Positions 1 through 7,263 of a stretch of DNA of 14,938 nucleotides are shown piece by piece. The notes under the pieces are model-generated. The model made no database searches and was not told the origin of the DNA. It was given only the letters and a program-made list of their open reading frames with translations. Position 1 is the stretch's first letter; each line of letters opens with the position of its first letter. The DNA comes from an uncultured Gammaproteobacteria bacterium (GTDB lineage: Bacteria > Pseudomonadota > Gammaproteobacteria > GCA-002705445 > GCA-002716945), in NCBI GenBank assembly GCA_913046125.1, contig CAJWRL010000013.1, positions 1 through 14,938 of the forward strand, written 5' to 3'. The translations under genes were made by a program, and so were the position numbers.

Positions 1-44
1 CCTGATCCGTAGTCAGGTACTCTATCCAGTTGAGCCACAGGGCC
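1..44 (-). tRNA. tRNA-Arg(ACG), 5' part, truncated by the window edge
   Basis: Read on the minus strand, the sequence gives acceptor strand GGCCCTG (44-38), U8 and G9, a D stem GCTC/GAGT (35-32 and 22-19) closing a loop with the invariant GG, A26, and a perfect 5-bp anticodon stem CCTGA/TCAGG (17-13 and 5-1). The anticodon loop is CTACGGA, which puts anticodon ACG at 10-8. A34 would be converted to inosine by TadA, so this tRNA reads CGU, CGC and CGA. The D arm and the run GGATAGAGTAC resemble the E. coli tRNA-Arg(ACG). The variable loop, T arm and 3' acceptor strand lie outside the window. Only 5 nt separate its 5' end from the stop codon of the upstream TlpA-like gene, so it is either the end of that operon or has a promoter inside that coding sequence (a weak candidate is TTGCAG at 79-74 with TAAATA at 56-51). 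Confidence 0.93.
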
Positions 45-49
45 AAGTC

Positions 50-1426
50 TTATTTATTCTTTAGTAAAAAACTCTGCAATTGACTAGTACTTCTTGGTTT
101 AGCTACAATTTCCATTTTTTTGTTTAAAACAAACATGGTTGGAGTTTTTTTAATTTTAAAATCTAAGCAAACTGGAGATTTATATACTTTAAATTGACAA
201 ATATTAATCCAATTAAAATTATTATTATCGATAGCATTTTCCCAATTTTTCTTGTTTCCATCCAATGAGACTGCAATAATTTCCAAGTCACTATTTTTGT
301 TATTATTATACCAATTTGCAAAACCGGGCAGTTCTGCCATACAATGCTGACAATGAGAAGCCCAAAACATCAAAACAGTATACTTATTACTAGCACAAGT
401 TTTTTTCAAATTAATATTATTTCCATTTCTATCAATAGCATTAAAATCAAGGGGCACATTTCCAATTTGTAAGTTTTTGTACTGAGATGCTCTTTCTTTA
501 AGCAACTCACTTGGATCAACATCATCACCACATCCTTCACCAAAAATATATTCATCCATGATGTAGTTACATAAATTATTCCAAATAGCATTACCCTTTC
601 TATCTGTTTGACCGGTATTGTAAAAGCCATCCAACATGTTGTACATGCAAAATTCTGCAACCTGTTCATTGATTTTAGCATGATCCATAACTACATCTAT
701 CGCGTCGTGAAATCCATATTCATTATTTGGCCAATTACTATAATTTTGAAAATATGTTTGTATACGTGTTGGTAATAAAGCACTTCTTACAATACATTCA
801 TCTGAAAAATCAATATCTGTAAAATATAGATGAGCTACATTGTGATGCTTTGAATGCATCTGTGATAATATCATACCAAAATATGTTCCTGGATTTTCAT
901 TATGAAGACTCAATCCATATTCAAATAATTCCATCTGCAAACTCTTCATTTCAGCAAGTTTAACATCTCTGGTTTTACTACTTTTCTTTAACAACTTAAT
1001 CTTCTGAGTAATAGAAGATTCTTTCGTAGTATATAATTTTTTAATCTTATTCTCAATAGAATTTGGAATATTATATCCTTTGCTAATTCGATAATTATTT
1101 AATTTCACACTAATCTTATTAGACTCTCTTGGATTAACAACGATATCTAGTGAATTTGTGGAATTATTAAAAGCTAAACGATAAACGCCAGTTTGAAATG
1201 ATTTATTTTTAAATGAAAAGCTATTTCCTTTAACTAAAGTGCTGTCTAAAATATATTCGTCATTTCCTTTTAACTCATATATATACATAGTCCCTGGTTT
1301 AATTTTCACACTAGCATTAAAAGAGCCTTCAATAATTACATTGCCGCTTACATTCTTTTCATACTCTTGTGAATACGAACTGATAGATAAGAAGAAAAAA
1401 CATAATAATGTTAAGATATTTTTCAT
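50..1426 (-). CDS. TlpA/ResA-like periplasmic thiol-disulfide oxidoreductase, Bacteroidota type
   Basis: This 458-residue exported protein has a C-terminal thioredoxin fold (about 320-458). The redox motif is C359-Q-H-C362, preceded by FWASH, and the cis-proline is P429 in KKTPT. TlpA/ResA proteins reduce disulfides in the periplasm, often for cytochrome c maturation; the role of this one is unknown. Residues 1-19 are a signal peptide ending SYS|Q, the style common in Bacteroidota. Residues about 25-110 look like the beta-rich DUF4369-type N-terminal domain that precedes thioredoxin domains in Bacteroidota, followed by a helical middle region (about 120-310). This is far longer than the usual ~150-190 residue gammaproteobacterial TlpA or DsbE. 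It starts 12 nt after folD and has no Shine-Dalgarno: the upstream bases are TAAAATTCAATAATT. Extra cysteines at 211, 259, 286, 299, 344, 410 and 420 are unexplained. Transfer from Bacteroidota is inferred from architecture, not from a search. The fold is certain; the physiological partner is not. Confidence 0.85.
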   Translation of the reverse strand: MKNILTLLCFFFLSISSYSQEYEKNVSGNVIIEGSFNASVKIKPGTMYIYELKGNDEYILDSTLVKGNSFSFKNKSFQTGVYRLAFNNSTNSLDIVVNPRESNKISVKLNNYRISKGYNIPNSIENKIKKLYTTKESSITQKIKLLKKSSKTRDVKLAEMKSLQMELFEYGLSLHNENPGTYFGMILSQMHSKHHNVAHLYFTDIDFSDECIVRSALLPTRIQTYFQNYSNWPNNEYGFHDAIDVVMDHAKINEQVAEFCMYNMLDGFYNTGQTDRKGNAIWNNLCNYIMDEYIFGEGCGDDVDPSELLKERASQYKNLQIGNVPLDFNAIDRNGNNINLKKTCASNKYTVLMFWASHCQHCMAELPGFANWYNNNKNSDLEIIAVSLDGNKKNWENAIDNNNFNWINICQFKVYKSPVCLDFKIKKTPTMFVLNKKMEIVAKPRSTSQLQSFLLKNK

Positions 1427-1438
1427 AATTATTGAATT

Positions 1439-2320
1439 TTAAGTATGCGAATATATTATTTTTTTAGCAGAGAATAAAGTGTTTCTAAGTAGAGAAGCAA
1501 TTGTCATTGGCCCCACACCACCTGGAACAGGCGTAATGTAAGATACTTTTGATTCCACATCATCAAAATTCACATCTCCCACCAATTTATAACCACTTTT
1601 TGTTTTGTTTGATTTCACTCTATGAATACCAACATCTATAACGACAGCGCCTTCTGGAATTTGATCCCCGGAGATGAATTTCGGGACACCAACAGCTACG
1701 ATTATTACATCTGCATCAGAAAGTTTATGATTCAGATCTTTGGTACGAGAATGGCACATTGTAACGGTTGCATTTTGTGATTGACATAATATTGAAACGG
1801 GTTTACCAACAATGTTTGATCTGCCAATTACGGTAACGTTTTTACCACTTAGATCAGTTCCAGATATTCTTAACATTTGCATGATACCCTTTGGTGTACA
1901 TGAAACCAGAGTATCTTCACCTAAAAACAATTTTCCAACGTTATTGGGTGTGAATCCGTCTACATCTTTTGAAGGATGAATTCTATTAAGAACTTTTGCA
2001 ACGGAAATATGATCTGGCAGAGGAAGTTGAACTATTACCCCGTGAATCAATGAATCATTATTAATTTTATCGATTTCTGATAAAATCTCCTCCTCACTTA
2101 TCTCAGCTGTAAATCGTCTAACCTCAGACTTGATGCCTGCCTTAGCAGCAAACTTTTCTTTTTGCGCAACATAGCTTGCAGATGCTTTCATTTCACCCAC
2201 TAGAATTACAACCAAATTAGGAACAATGTTTTTCTCTTTTAATTCTTTAACCTTTACAGAAAGTTCTTTTTCTAAAATGTGTTCTGCAACCTCTCGACCA
2301 CTTATAATTTTCGCTGTCAT
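1439..2320 (-). CDS. folD: bifunctional methylenetetrahydrofolate dehydrogenase / methenyltetrahydrofolate cyclohydrolase FolD
   Basis: FolD interconverts 5,10-methylene-, 5,10-methenyl- and 10-formyl-tetrahydrofolate in the cytosol, using NADP+, and so supplies one-carbon units for purines and formyl-Met-tRNA. At 293 residues it has the usual length. The catalytic Y50xxxK54 pair lies in SASYVAQKEKF, and the other family signatures are VQLPLP (97-102, with Q98), KDVDGF (118-123, with D121), CTPKGIMQML (141-150), the dinucleotide-binding loop GRSNIVGKP (166-174), and ITPVPGGVGPMT (262-273). The start is fixed by a strong Shine-Dalgarno overlapping the end of dsbA. The gene sits 12 nt after dsbA and 12 nt before the TlpA-like gene, so it is the third gene of the cytochrome c4 operon. 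In Pseudomonas, folD lies beside tRNA-Arg; here one foreign-looking gene separates the two. Confidence 0.97.
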   Translation of the reverse strand: MTAKIISGREVAEHILEKELSVKVKELKEKNIVPNLVVILVGEMKASASYVAQKEKFAAKAGIKSEVRRFTAEISEEEILSEIDKINNDSLIHGVIVQLPLPDHISVAKVLNRIHPSKDVDGFTPNNVGKLFLGEDTLVSCTPKGIMQMLRISGTDLSGKNVTVIGRSNIVGKPVSILCQSQNATVTMCHSRTKDLNHKLSDADVIIVAVGVPKFISGDQIPEGAVVIDVGIHRVKSNKTKSGYKLVGDVNFDDVESKVSYITPVPGGVGPMTIASLLRNTLFSAKKIIYSHT

Positions 2321-2325
2321 TTTTT

Positions 2326-2333
2326 CCTCTCCT
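2326..2333 (-). promoter_or_regulatory. strong Shine-Dalgarno of folD
   Basis: The minus strand reads AGGAGAGG followed by five A residues and then the folD ATG. The AGGAG core ends 8 nt before the start codon, and its first A is the last base of the dsbA TGA stop codon. It fixes the folD start and implies that ribosomes leaving dsbA are well placed to start folD. Confidence 0.75.
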
Positions 2334-2941
2334 CAGTCATTTCTCTCACGTTCAACTAAAAAATTCACAACACTGTAGAGCTCATCATAACTTGAAACGA
2401 AAGAGCCACTTGTTAAATATTTTCCATTGACAACCAAAGTAGGTACAGAATCAATCTGGTACTTTCTGACCAAATTACTTGCTTTTTTAACTCTTGCTTC
2501 AGTACCGTAACTGTTATACTTTTCCGAGAATATTTCGGTATTGATTTCACTTTTACTCAAAAATTCAATCATAGCCTCCTCAGTATCAAGTCTATTGTTC
2601 TCTATGTGTATTTCTTCAAAAATTAAATTGTGTAAATCATCAATTTCATTCATCTGACTCAAAGCATAATAAAGTTTGGCATGTGGCATCCATGAATCTC
2701 TGAGTGCTACAGGAACTTTTACAATTTTTGTGTCTGTGTCTAAGTCTGCTTCAATCCTATCAATAGTTGGCTCTAGATTGAAGCAATGAGGGCATCCGTA
2801 CCAGAAAAATTCGTAAATAATTATGTCTTTAGATTCAGATTGTTTCTCTGTTGAGATTTGAACATACTTTTGAGCATAAACATCTGAGGATGCGGCCGTG
2901 ATCAAAAGTAGTATGAACGCAAGGTATCGTAGTTTGAACAT
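2333..2941 (-). CDS. dsbA: periplasmic thiol:disulfide oxidoreductase DsbA
   Basis: DsbA introduces disulfide bonds into newly exported proteins in the periplasm and is normally reoxidised by DsbB, which passes electrons to ubiquinone. This 202-residue protein has a signal peptide (1-23, cleavage after VYA). The active site C50-P-H-C53 is the classical DsbA dipeptide, preceded by FFWYG. A helical insertion follows (about 85-160), and the cis-proline is P167 in the run SVPTLVVNG. The ATG overlaps the cytochrome c4 stop by one base (TAATG), and a GAAGG Shine-Dalgarno at 2955-2951 sits 9 nt upstream, so translation is coupled to cytochrome c4. The cytochrome c4 / dsbA pair is conserved near polA in Pseudomonas. 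No DsbB is in the window. Confidence 0.96.
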   Translation of the reverse strand: MFKLRYLAFILLLITAASSDVYAQKYVQISTEKQSESKDIIIYEFFWYGCPHCFNLEPTIDRIEADLDTDTKIVKVPVALRDSWMPHAKLYYALSQMNEIDDLHNLIFEEIHIENNRLDTEEAMIEFLSKSEINTEIFSEKYNSYGTEARVKKASNLVRKYQIDSVPTLVVNGKYLTSGSFVSSYDELYSVVNFLVERERND

Positions 2942-3558
2942 TAGTATAAACCTTCGATATAGCTGGCTACAGCTTTCATTTCTTCGTCTGTCATTCTGTG
3001 AACAATATTTCTCATCATCTTATTATAATCGTTTGATCTGACAGATGCTTGAAAGTTTTTCAATTGTTGATATGTGTATTGTGAATGTTGGCCTGATAGC
3101 ATAGGAATGGCAGCAGCGTAATTTCCTTGTCCATTTGGTCCGTGACAGCTGATGCATGCTTGAATTTTGATTTCCATATTGCCACCTCGGTATATATTTC
3201 TTCCCAGATCAAGATATTTGTCTTGGGTTAAACCCACTTTAGATTCTAGGGAGGCGTAGTAAGCTGATAGATCCTCTATGTCGCTGTCTGATAGCGTCAT
3301 AGCAATTCCGTACATTACTGCATTATTTCTATTACCCTCAGCGCCTTTTCTAAATTCATATAACTGTGAAGCCAAGTACTTTGGATTTTGACCCGCCAAT
3401 TTTGGCCAAACTGGGTTTAGAGAGATGCCGTTATCACCATGGCATGCAGCACATGACACTGATAATTCTTTACCCTTAGCTATGTCTGAAGAATACACAG
3501 GATTAATAAGGTTGCTTACAATAAGAAGGATGTAAAATAAAGACAACAGAAATTTCAT
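2941..3558 (-). CDS. diheme cytochrome c4
   Basis: Cytochrome c4 is a two-domain periplasmic electron carrier that passes electrons from the bc1 complex or other donors to terminal oxidases, notably cbb3-type. This 205-residue protein has a signal peptide (about 1-24), then two homologous heme domains. Heme attachment motifs are C36AACH40 and C135ISCH139. The likely axial methionines are M87 (in GIAMTL) and M189 (in VHRMTDEE), and each domain ends with the helix typical of the family (ED-SAYYASL and AVASYIEGLY). It is the first gene of a run with dsbA, folD and the TlpA-like gene. A good -10 element ends only 7 nt before the ATG, and there is no Shine-Dalgarno, so the transcript may be leaderless. 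The length and the double CxxCH match the family; monoheme cytochrome c5 or c553 is excluded. Confidence 0.95.
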   Translation of the reverse strand: MKFLLSLFYILLIVSNLINPVYSSDIAKGKELSVSCAACHGDNGISLNPVWPKLAGQNPKYLASQLYEFRKGAEGNRNNAVMYGIAMTLSDSDIEDLSAYYASLESKVGLTQDKYLDLGRNIYRGGNMEIKIQACISCHGPNGQGNYAAAIPMLSGQHSQYTYQQLKNFQASVRSNDYNKMMRNIVHRMTDEEMKAVASYIEGLY

Positions 3559-3565
3559 TGGGCTA

Positions 3566-3593
3566 ATTATAGCGAAATAATTTTTTAGTGCAA
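3566..3593 (-). promoter_or_regulatory. predicted sigma-70 promoter for the cytochrome c4-dsbA-folD run
   Basis: In the 45-bp gap between polA and cytochrome c4 the minus strand has a perfect TATAAT at 3571-3566. A partial -35, TTGCAC, lies at 3593-3588, 16 bp upstream. The expected start of transcription falls at about 3560-3558, on or next to the A of the cytochrome c4 ATG. No ribosome binding site fits in between. The -10 match is exact and the -35 match is 3 of 6, so the call rests mainly on the -10 and its position. Confidence 0.5.
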
Positions 3594-3603
3594 TGAATGC
3601 AAT

Positions 3604-6288
3604 TTAAGTCTCTTGCCAGTTTGAACCACTGAATGTGTTGACAAGGAGTGGAACACTGAGTTTTTCAGCTGAACCCATAAGGTCAGAAATTTTATCTCCA
3701 TATCTGTGAATATCTGAGTCTTCGATTTCAAACACAAGCTCATCATGAACTTGCATTATCATAAAAACATTGTGGATATTCTCTCTAATCAACCATTCCT
3801 TTATGTTGATCATAGCAATTTTTATAATATCCGCAGCAGTACCCTGAATGGGTGCATTAATAGCTGTCCTCTCTGCTGCGCTCCTAACTTGGAAGTTGGA
3901 GTGACTGATGTTGGGCAAAAATACTTTGCGACCATGCATAGTCTCAACATATTCTTGTTTGCTTGCTAATTCTTTTAACTCCTCCATAAATTCTTTCACT
4001 CTTTTGTATTTAGCAAAGTATGTATCAATAATACCTTTTGCCTCAACGTTATCTATCTTAAGTTGCTTAGCCAGTCCGTATGCTGATATTCCATAGATTA
4101 AACCAAAATTTATTGCTTTTGCTGCTCTACGTTGATCACTTGATGGCTCGTCTTTAATGTTGAAAACTTTCCTCGCAGTTGATGAGTGAATATCTTCACC
4201 GGTTAAGAAACTCTCAATCATAGCGGGGTCTTTTGCTAGGTGAGCCATAATTCTTAGTTCAATCTGTGAGTAATCTGCTGAGAAGAGTTTATACCCCTCT
4301 CTCGGAATAAATGCAGATCTAATTTTTTTTCCATCATCTGTTCTTATTGGTATATTTTGCAAATTAGGTGATGAAGATGAAAGACGTCCAGTAATTGTGA
4401 TGGTCTGATTATATGATGTATGTAGTCTATTAGAAATATCACTGACTTGATTACCAAGTTTATCTGTATATGTATTTTTTAATTTTAATAAATTCCTATA
4501 AGACAGTACTAAATTAGGTAATTCGTGATCTTCGGCTAATTGTGACATTACATCTTCATTAGTTGAAGGCTGTCCTTTTGGTGTTTTTTTTAAAATAGGA
4601 AGTTTTAATTCATCATAAAATATTTCTTGAATTTGTTTTGGAGAACTTATGTTAAATTCTCTACCAGAAATCTTATAGATGTTTTTTTCAATCTTATCAA
4701 TACGCTTTGCTAAATTTTGTGATTGCTTACTCAATTCTTTATTGTTTAAGGAGACGCCTATATACTCCATGTCTGCAATTATCAGCATCAGCTTGATTTC
4801 AATTTCTGTATAGATTTTGAGTAATTTTTTGTCTTTTTTAAGAAGTCTACTCAACTTTTGATAAAGTAAGAATGTTAAATCAGCATCTTCACAAGCATAT
4901 TCGACTGCTTTAGATATTTCGACATCCGCAAAAGATATTTGGTCTTTACCTTTTCCGGCAACGCTTTCATACGAGATTGGTTTATGATCAAGGAATTTTG
5001 ATGATAGCGTATCCATGTCATGCTTACCACTGGAACTTATAACATATGACATAAGCATCGTATCCTCTATCCTGTTTTTAAAAATCATGGAATACTTCTT
5101 GAGGACATTAATATCATACTTAAGATTCTGGCCTATGACGGTTAAACTTTTATCTTCGAGTAACTCTCTTAGTATATCCAAGGTATCATCAAACGGTAAA
5201 TTGATATCATCAGCAGAATTGTGACTTAAAGGACAATAGAAACTTGAATTATTTTTATAGCTCAAACTAAATCCAACAAGTTCTGCCTTATGGAAATCGA
5301 GCGATGTAGTCTCTGTATCAAAAGAATATATTTTGCTCAGCTTACATTCTTTTATAATTTTTTTTAATTCTTTCAGGTTTTTGATTAAATTGTAATCTTT
5401 TTTTATAACTTCCTTTTTCGCTTTAATATTCAGTTTTTCAGATAATGTTTTGAGTTCATACTTTTTTATGATTGTTTCCAGTTTTGTTTTATCAGCTGAG
5501 CCCCTTTTGAGTTGATCTGGATCAAGAGATAACTTTAAATTGTCTTTGAGAGCTACTAATTTTTTTGCCAACTCAATAGTCTCTAGTGACGATTCAATAT
5601 TTTCCTTTAGCTTACCTTTTAGTTGAGATGAATTTTTGATTATGTTATCGAGATCATTATATTGCTCTAGTAATGTAACTGCAGTTTTAGGTCCAACTTT
5701 AGGTACCCCAGGAATATTATCTGATGTATCACCAACAAGGCACAGATAGTCAAATATTTGACTAGGCCTTACTCCAAACTTCTCTTTTACGCCCTCAACG
5801 TCAAGTACTTTGGAATCAAAATTATTCATTAATATAGTATTTTCGTCTACAAGTTGAGCTAAGTCTTTATCTCCAGAGGATATAATTGTTTTCGAATTCT
5901 CTATTTTTATTTGTCTTGCTATAGACGCAATTACGTCATCCGCCTCTACACCTTTTTGTTGTATAACCATTACACCGAGAGCTTCAACAAGATTAATAAT
6001 TGCACCTGTTTGCTCAGATAGCTCAGCGGGCATAGAATTTCTATTTGCTTTGTATTCATCATAAATATCGTGTCTAAAATTCTTTCCTTTAGCATCAAAA
6101 ACCATAACTAGATATTTAGGGCTGTACTCATTGAGTATACGATTCAACATGTTAGCAAAGCCATGGATGGCCCCAGAATTTAAGCCTGAGGATGTTTTGA
6201 GGTTTGGCAAAGCATAGAATGCTCTGTAGAGATAGGATGACCCATCAATGATTATAAAATTATCGGCATTTTCTTCTTGGAAAACCAT
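3604..6288 (-). CDS. polA: DNA polymerase I with 5'-nuclease and proofreading domains
   Basis: PolA removes RNA primers and fills gaps in lagging-strand synthesis and excision repair. At 894 residues it carries three domains. The 5' nuclease (about 8-290) shows DGSSYLYRAF, GVEADDVIASIA, SSGDKDLAQL (138-147) and a helix-hairpin-helix GDTSDNIPGVPKVGP (186-200). The 3'-5' exonuclease (about 300-490) has all its catalytic residues: D324 and E326 in DTET, N388 and D392 in GQNLKYD, and Y464 and D468 in YACED, so proofreading should work. The polymerase has motif A (D672 in DYSQIELR), motif B (R720 to G733, with K724, F728, Y732) and motif C (QVHDE, 846-850). F728 matches the Phe of E. coli PolA that admits deoxy over dideoxy nucleotides. 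The ATG at 6288 is the only reasonable start; no Shine-Dalgarno precedes it. It is divergent from thrB, as in Pseudomonas, and followed directly by cytochrome c4. Confidence 0.98.
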   Translation of the reverse strand: MVFQEENADNFIIIDGSSYLYRAFYALPNLKTSSGLNSGAIHGFANMLNRILNEYSPKYLVMVFDAKGKNFRHDIYDEYKANRNSMPAELSEQTGAIINLVEALGVMVIQQKGVEADDVIASIARQIKIENSKTIISSGDKDLAQLVDENTILMNNFDSKVLDVEGVKEKFGVRPSQIFDYLCLVGDTSDNIPGVPKVGPKTAVTLLEQYNDLDNIIKNSSQLKGKLKENIESSLETIELAKKLVALKDNLKLSLDPDQLKRGSADKTKLETIIKKYELKTLSEKLNIKAKKEVIKKDYNLIKNLKELKKIIKECKLSKIYSFDTETTSLDFHKAELVGFSLSYKNNSSFYCPLSHNSADDINLPFDDTLDILRELLEDKSLTVIGQNLKYDINVLKKYSMIFKNRIEDTMLMSYVISSSGKHDMDTLSSKFLDHKPISYESVAGKGKDQISFADVEISKAVEYACEDADLTFLLYQKLSRLLKKDKKLLKIYTEIEIKLMLIIADMEYIGVSLNNKELSKQSQNLAKRIDKIEKNIYKISGREFNISSPKQIQEIFYDELKLPILKKTPKGQPSTNEDVMSQLAEDHELPNLVLSYRNLLKLKNTYTDKLGNQVSDISNRLHTSYNQTITITGRLSSSSPNLQNIPIRTDDGKKIRSAFIPREGYKLFSADYSQIELRIMAHLAKDPAMIESFLTGEDIHSSTARKVFNIKDEPSSDQRRAAKAINFGLIYGISAYGLAKQLKIDNVEAKGIIDTYFAKYKRVKEFMEELKELASKQEYVETMHGRKVFLPNISHSNFQVRSAAERTAINAPIQGTAADIIKIAMINIKEWLIRENIHNVFMIMQVHDELVFEIEDSDIHRYGDKISDLMGSAEKLSVPLLVNTFSGSNWQET

Positions 6289-6336
6289 ATAAATTTAGAT
6301 ATCGTTTGTTCATTAAAAGTTATATATCATAATTAC
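6289..6336. promoter_or_regulatory. divergent polA / thrB promoter region
   Basis: These 48 AT-rich base pairs separate the two start codons and must hold both promoters unless these extend into the genes. For thrB, TATCAT at 6325-6330 (5 of 6 to the -10 consensus) would start transcription at about the ATG at 6337; CATAAT at 6328-6333 is an alternative but is very close to the ATG. For polA on the minus strand only poor matches are seen (TATCTA at 6301-6296). No good -35 and no Shine-Dalgarno is visible for either gene. Confidence 0.4.
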
Positions 6337-7263
6337 ATGTCTGTATACACAATTCTAAAAAACAAAGATGTCAGAAGAATCCTCAGTAGTTATGACATTG
6401 GTACCTTACAGTCATTCAGAGGAATTTCAGAAGGAATAACCAACACAAATTATTTTATAAACACCTCAAGCGGGAAATATGTTCTGACAATATTTGAAGA
6501 TATCAAAAAATCTAAAGTTACTAAATATCTAAAGTTAATGAATTTCTTTTCAAGTGATGGTTTATGCTCTCCAGAGATAATGTCTACGAAGACTGGAGAT
6601 ATCCTTACTCTGGTCAAAAATAAGCCTTGTTCAATAATGAAAAAACTTTCAGGGAAAACTGTTGAAAATACAAGTAATCAACTTTGTAAATCTCTCGGGG
6701 AGCTCATAGGAAAGTTTCACATATCAGGAATGAAATTAAAAACCAATATATCAAATAGTAGAGATATAGTATGGGTTGAGAAGACTATAAATAAAATTAA
6801 GAATCATATAACCTCTGATCAATTAAAACTTCTCAAACACTCGCATAGAATTTTTGAGAAACTTTTTAATCTAGATTTGCCATATGGAGTTATCCATTCT
6901 GATCTATTCAGAGATAATGTACTCGCTAGTAAAAATAAAGTCACAGGGATAATAGATTATTATTATTCATTTAACGGACCATTAATCTATGAATTAGCAG
7001 TGATAGCTAATGACTGGTGCATAAATAAAGACGGTACAATACATCAAGGAAAGTTTACAAATCTAATCTCTAGCTACAACTCAATTAGAGAAATTAATAA
7101 AAAAGAGATGAAATATATGAATAATGCGATGGTTGCAGCCGCATTAAGATTCTATCTCTCAAGGTTAACGGATATGATTTTCCCTAAAGTAGGAGAAATC
7201 ACTCACATCAAAGACCCAAATATTTTCGAAAATATTTTATTGAAGAGAATCGAGCAAAAGTGA
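6337..7263 (+). CDS. thrB: homoserine kinase, aminoglycoside-phosphotransferase-fold type (ThrB of Pseudomonas)
   Basis: Homoserine kinase phosphorylates L-homoserine with ATP in threonine biosynthesis, in the cytosol. This 308-residue protein belongs to the APH-like family used by Pseudomonas and many other proteobacteria, not to the GHMP-type ThrB of E. coli. The N-terminus MSVYT with RGISEGITNTNYF matches the family start well, so I chose ATG 6337 over an in-frame ATG at 6277 that would add 20 unrelated residues and overlap the start of polA. The catalytic loop is H187SDLFRDN194, with D189 the likely base, and the metal-binding Asp is D207 in GIIDYYY. Location beside polA, divergently transcribed, is as in Pseudomonas. 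The stop codon overlaps the start of dctQ (GTGA), so the TRAP membrane genes are probably translated together with it. A related choline/aminoglycoside-type kinase is the main alternative. Confidence 0.88.
   Translation: MSVYTILKNKDVRRILSSYDIGTLQSFRGISEGITNTNYFINTSSGKYVLTIFEDIKKSKVTKYLKLMNFFSSDGLCSPEIMSTKTGDILTLVKNKPCSIMKKLSGKTVENTSNQLCKSLGELIGKFHISGMKLKTNISNSRDIVWVEKTINKIKNHITSDQLKLLKHSHRIFEKLFNLDLPYGVIHSDLFRDNVLASKNKVTGIIDYYYSFNGPLIYELAVIANDWCINKDGTIHQGKFTNLISSYNSIREINKKEMKYMNNAMVAAALRFYLSRLTDMIFPKVGEITHIKDPNIFENILLKRIEQK

Noticed and set aside
5..9. Residue numbers of the TlpA-like protein: a lipobox around Cys9
   Set aside because: The cysteine is at residue 9 within the hydrophobic core, too early for a lipoprotein signal; the SYS|Q site at 19/20 fits signal peptidase I.
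1..1441. Genomic island or prophage integrated at the tRNA-Arg
   Set aside because: Only one possibly foreign gene is seen, it lies on the 5' side of the tRNA, and there is no integrase, phage gene or recognisable attachment repeat in the window.
1239..1442. 67-codon open frame on the plus strand opposite the start of the TlpA-like gene
   Set aside because: It lies antisense to a well-supported signal-peptide region and reads as low-complexity hydrophobic sequence with no family resemblance.
6277..6336. An upstream in-frame ATG at 6277 that would lengthen ThrB by 20 residues
   Set aside because: It overlaps the start of polA, the added residues do not resemble the family, and the homoserine kinase N-terminus MSVYT fits the ATG at 6337.
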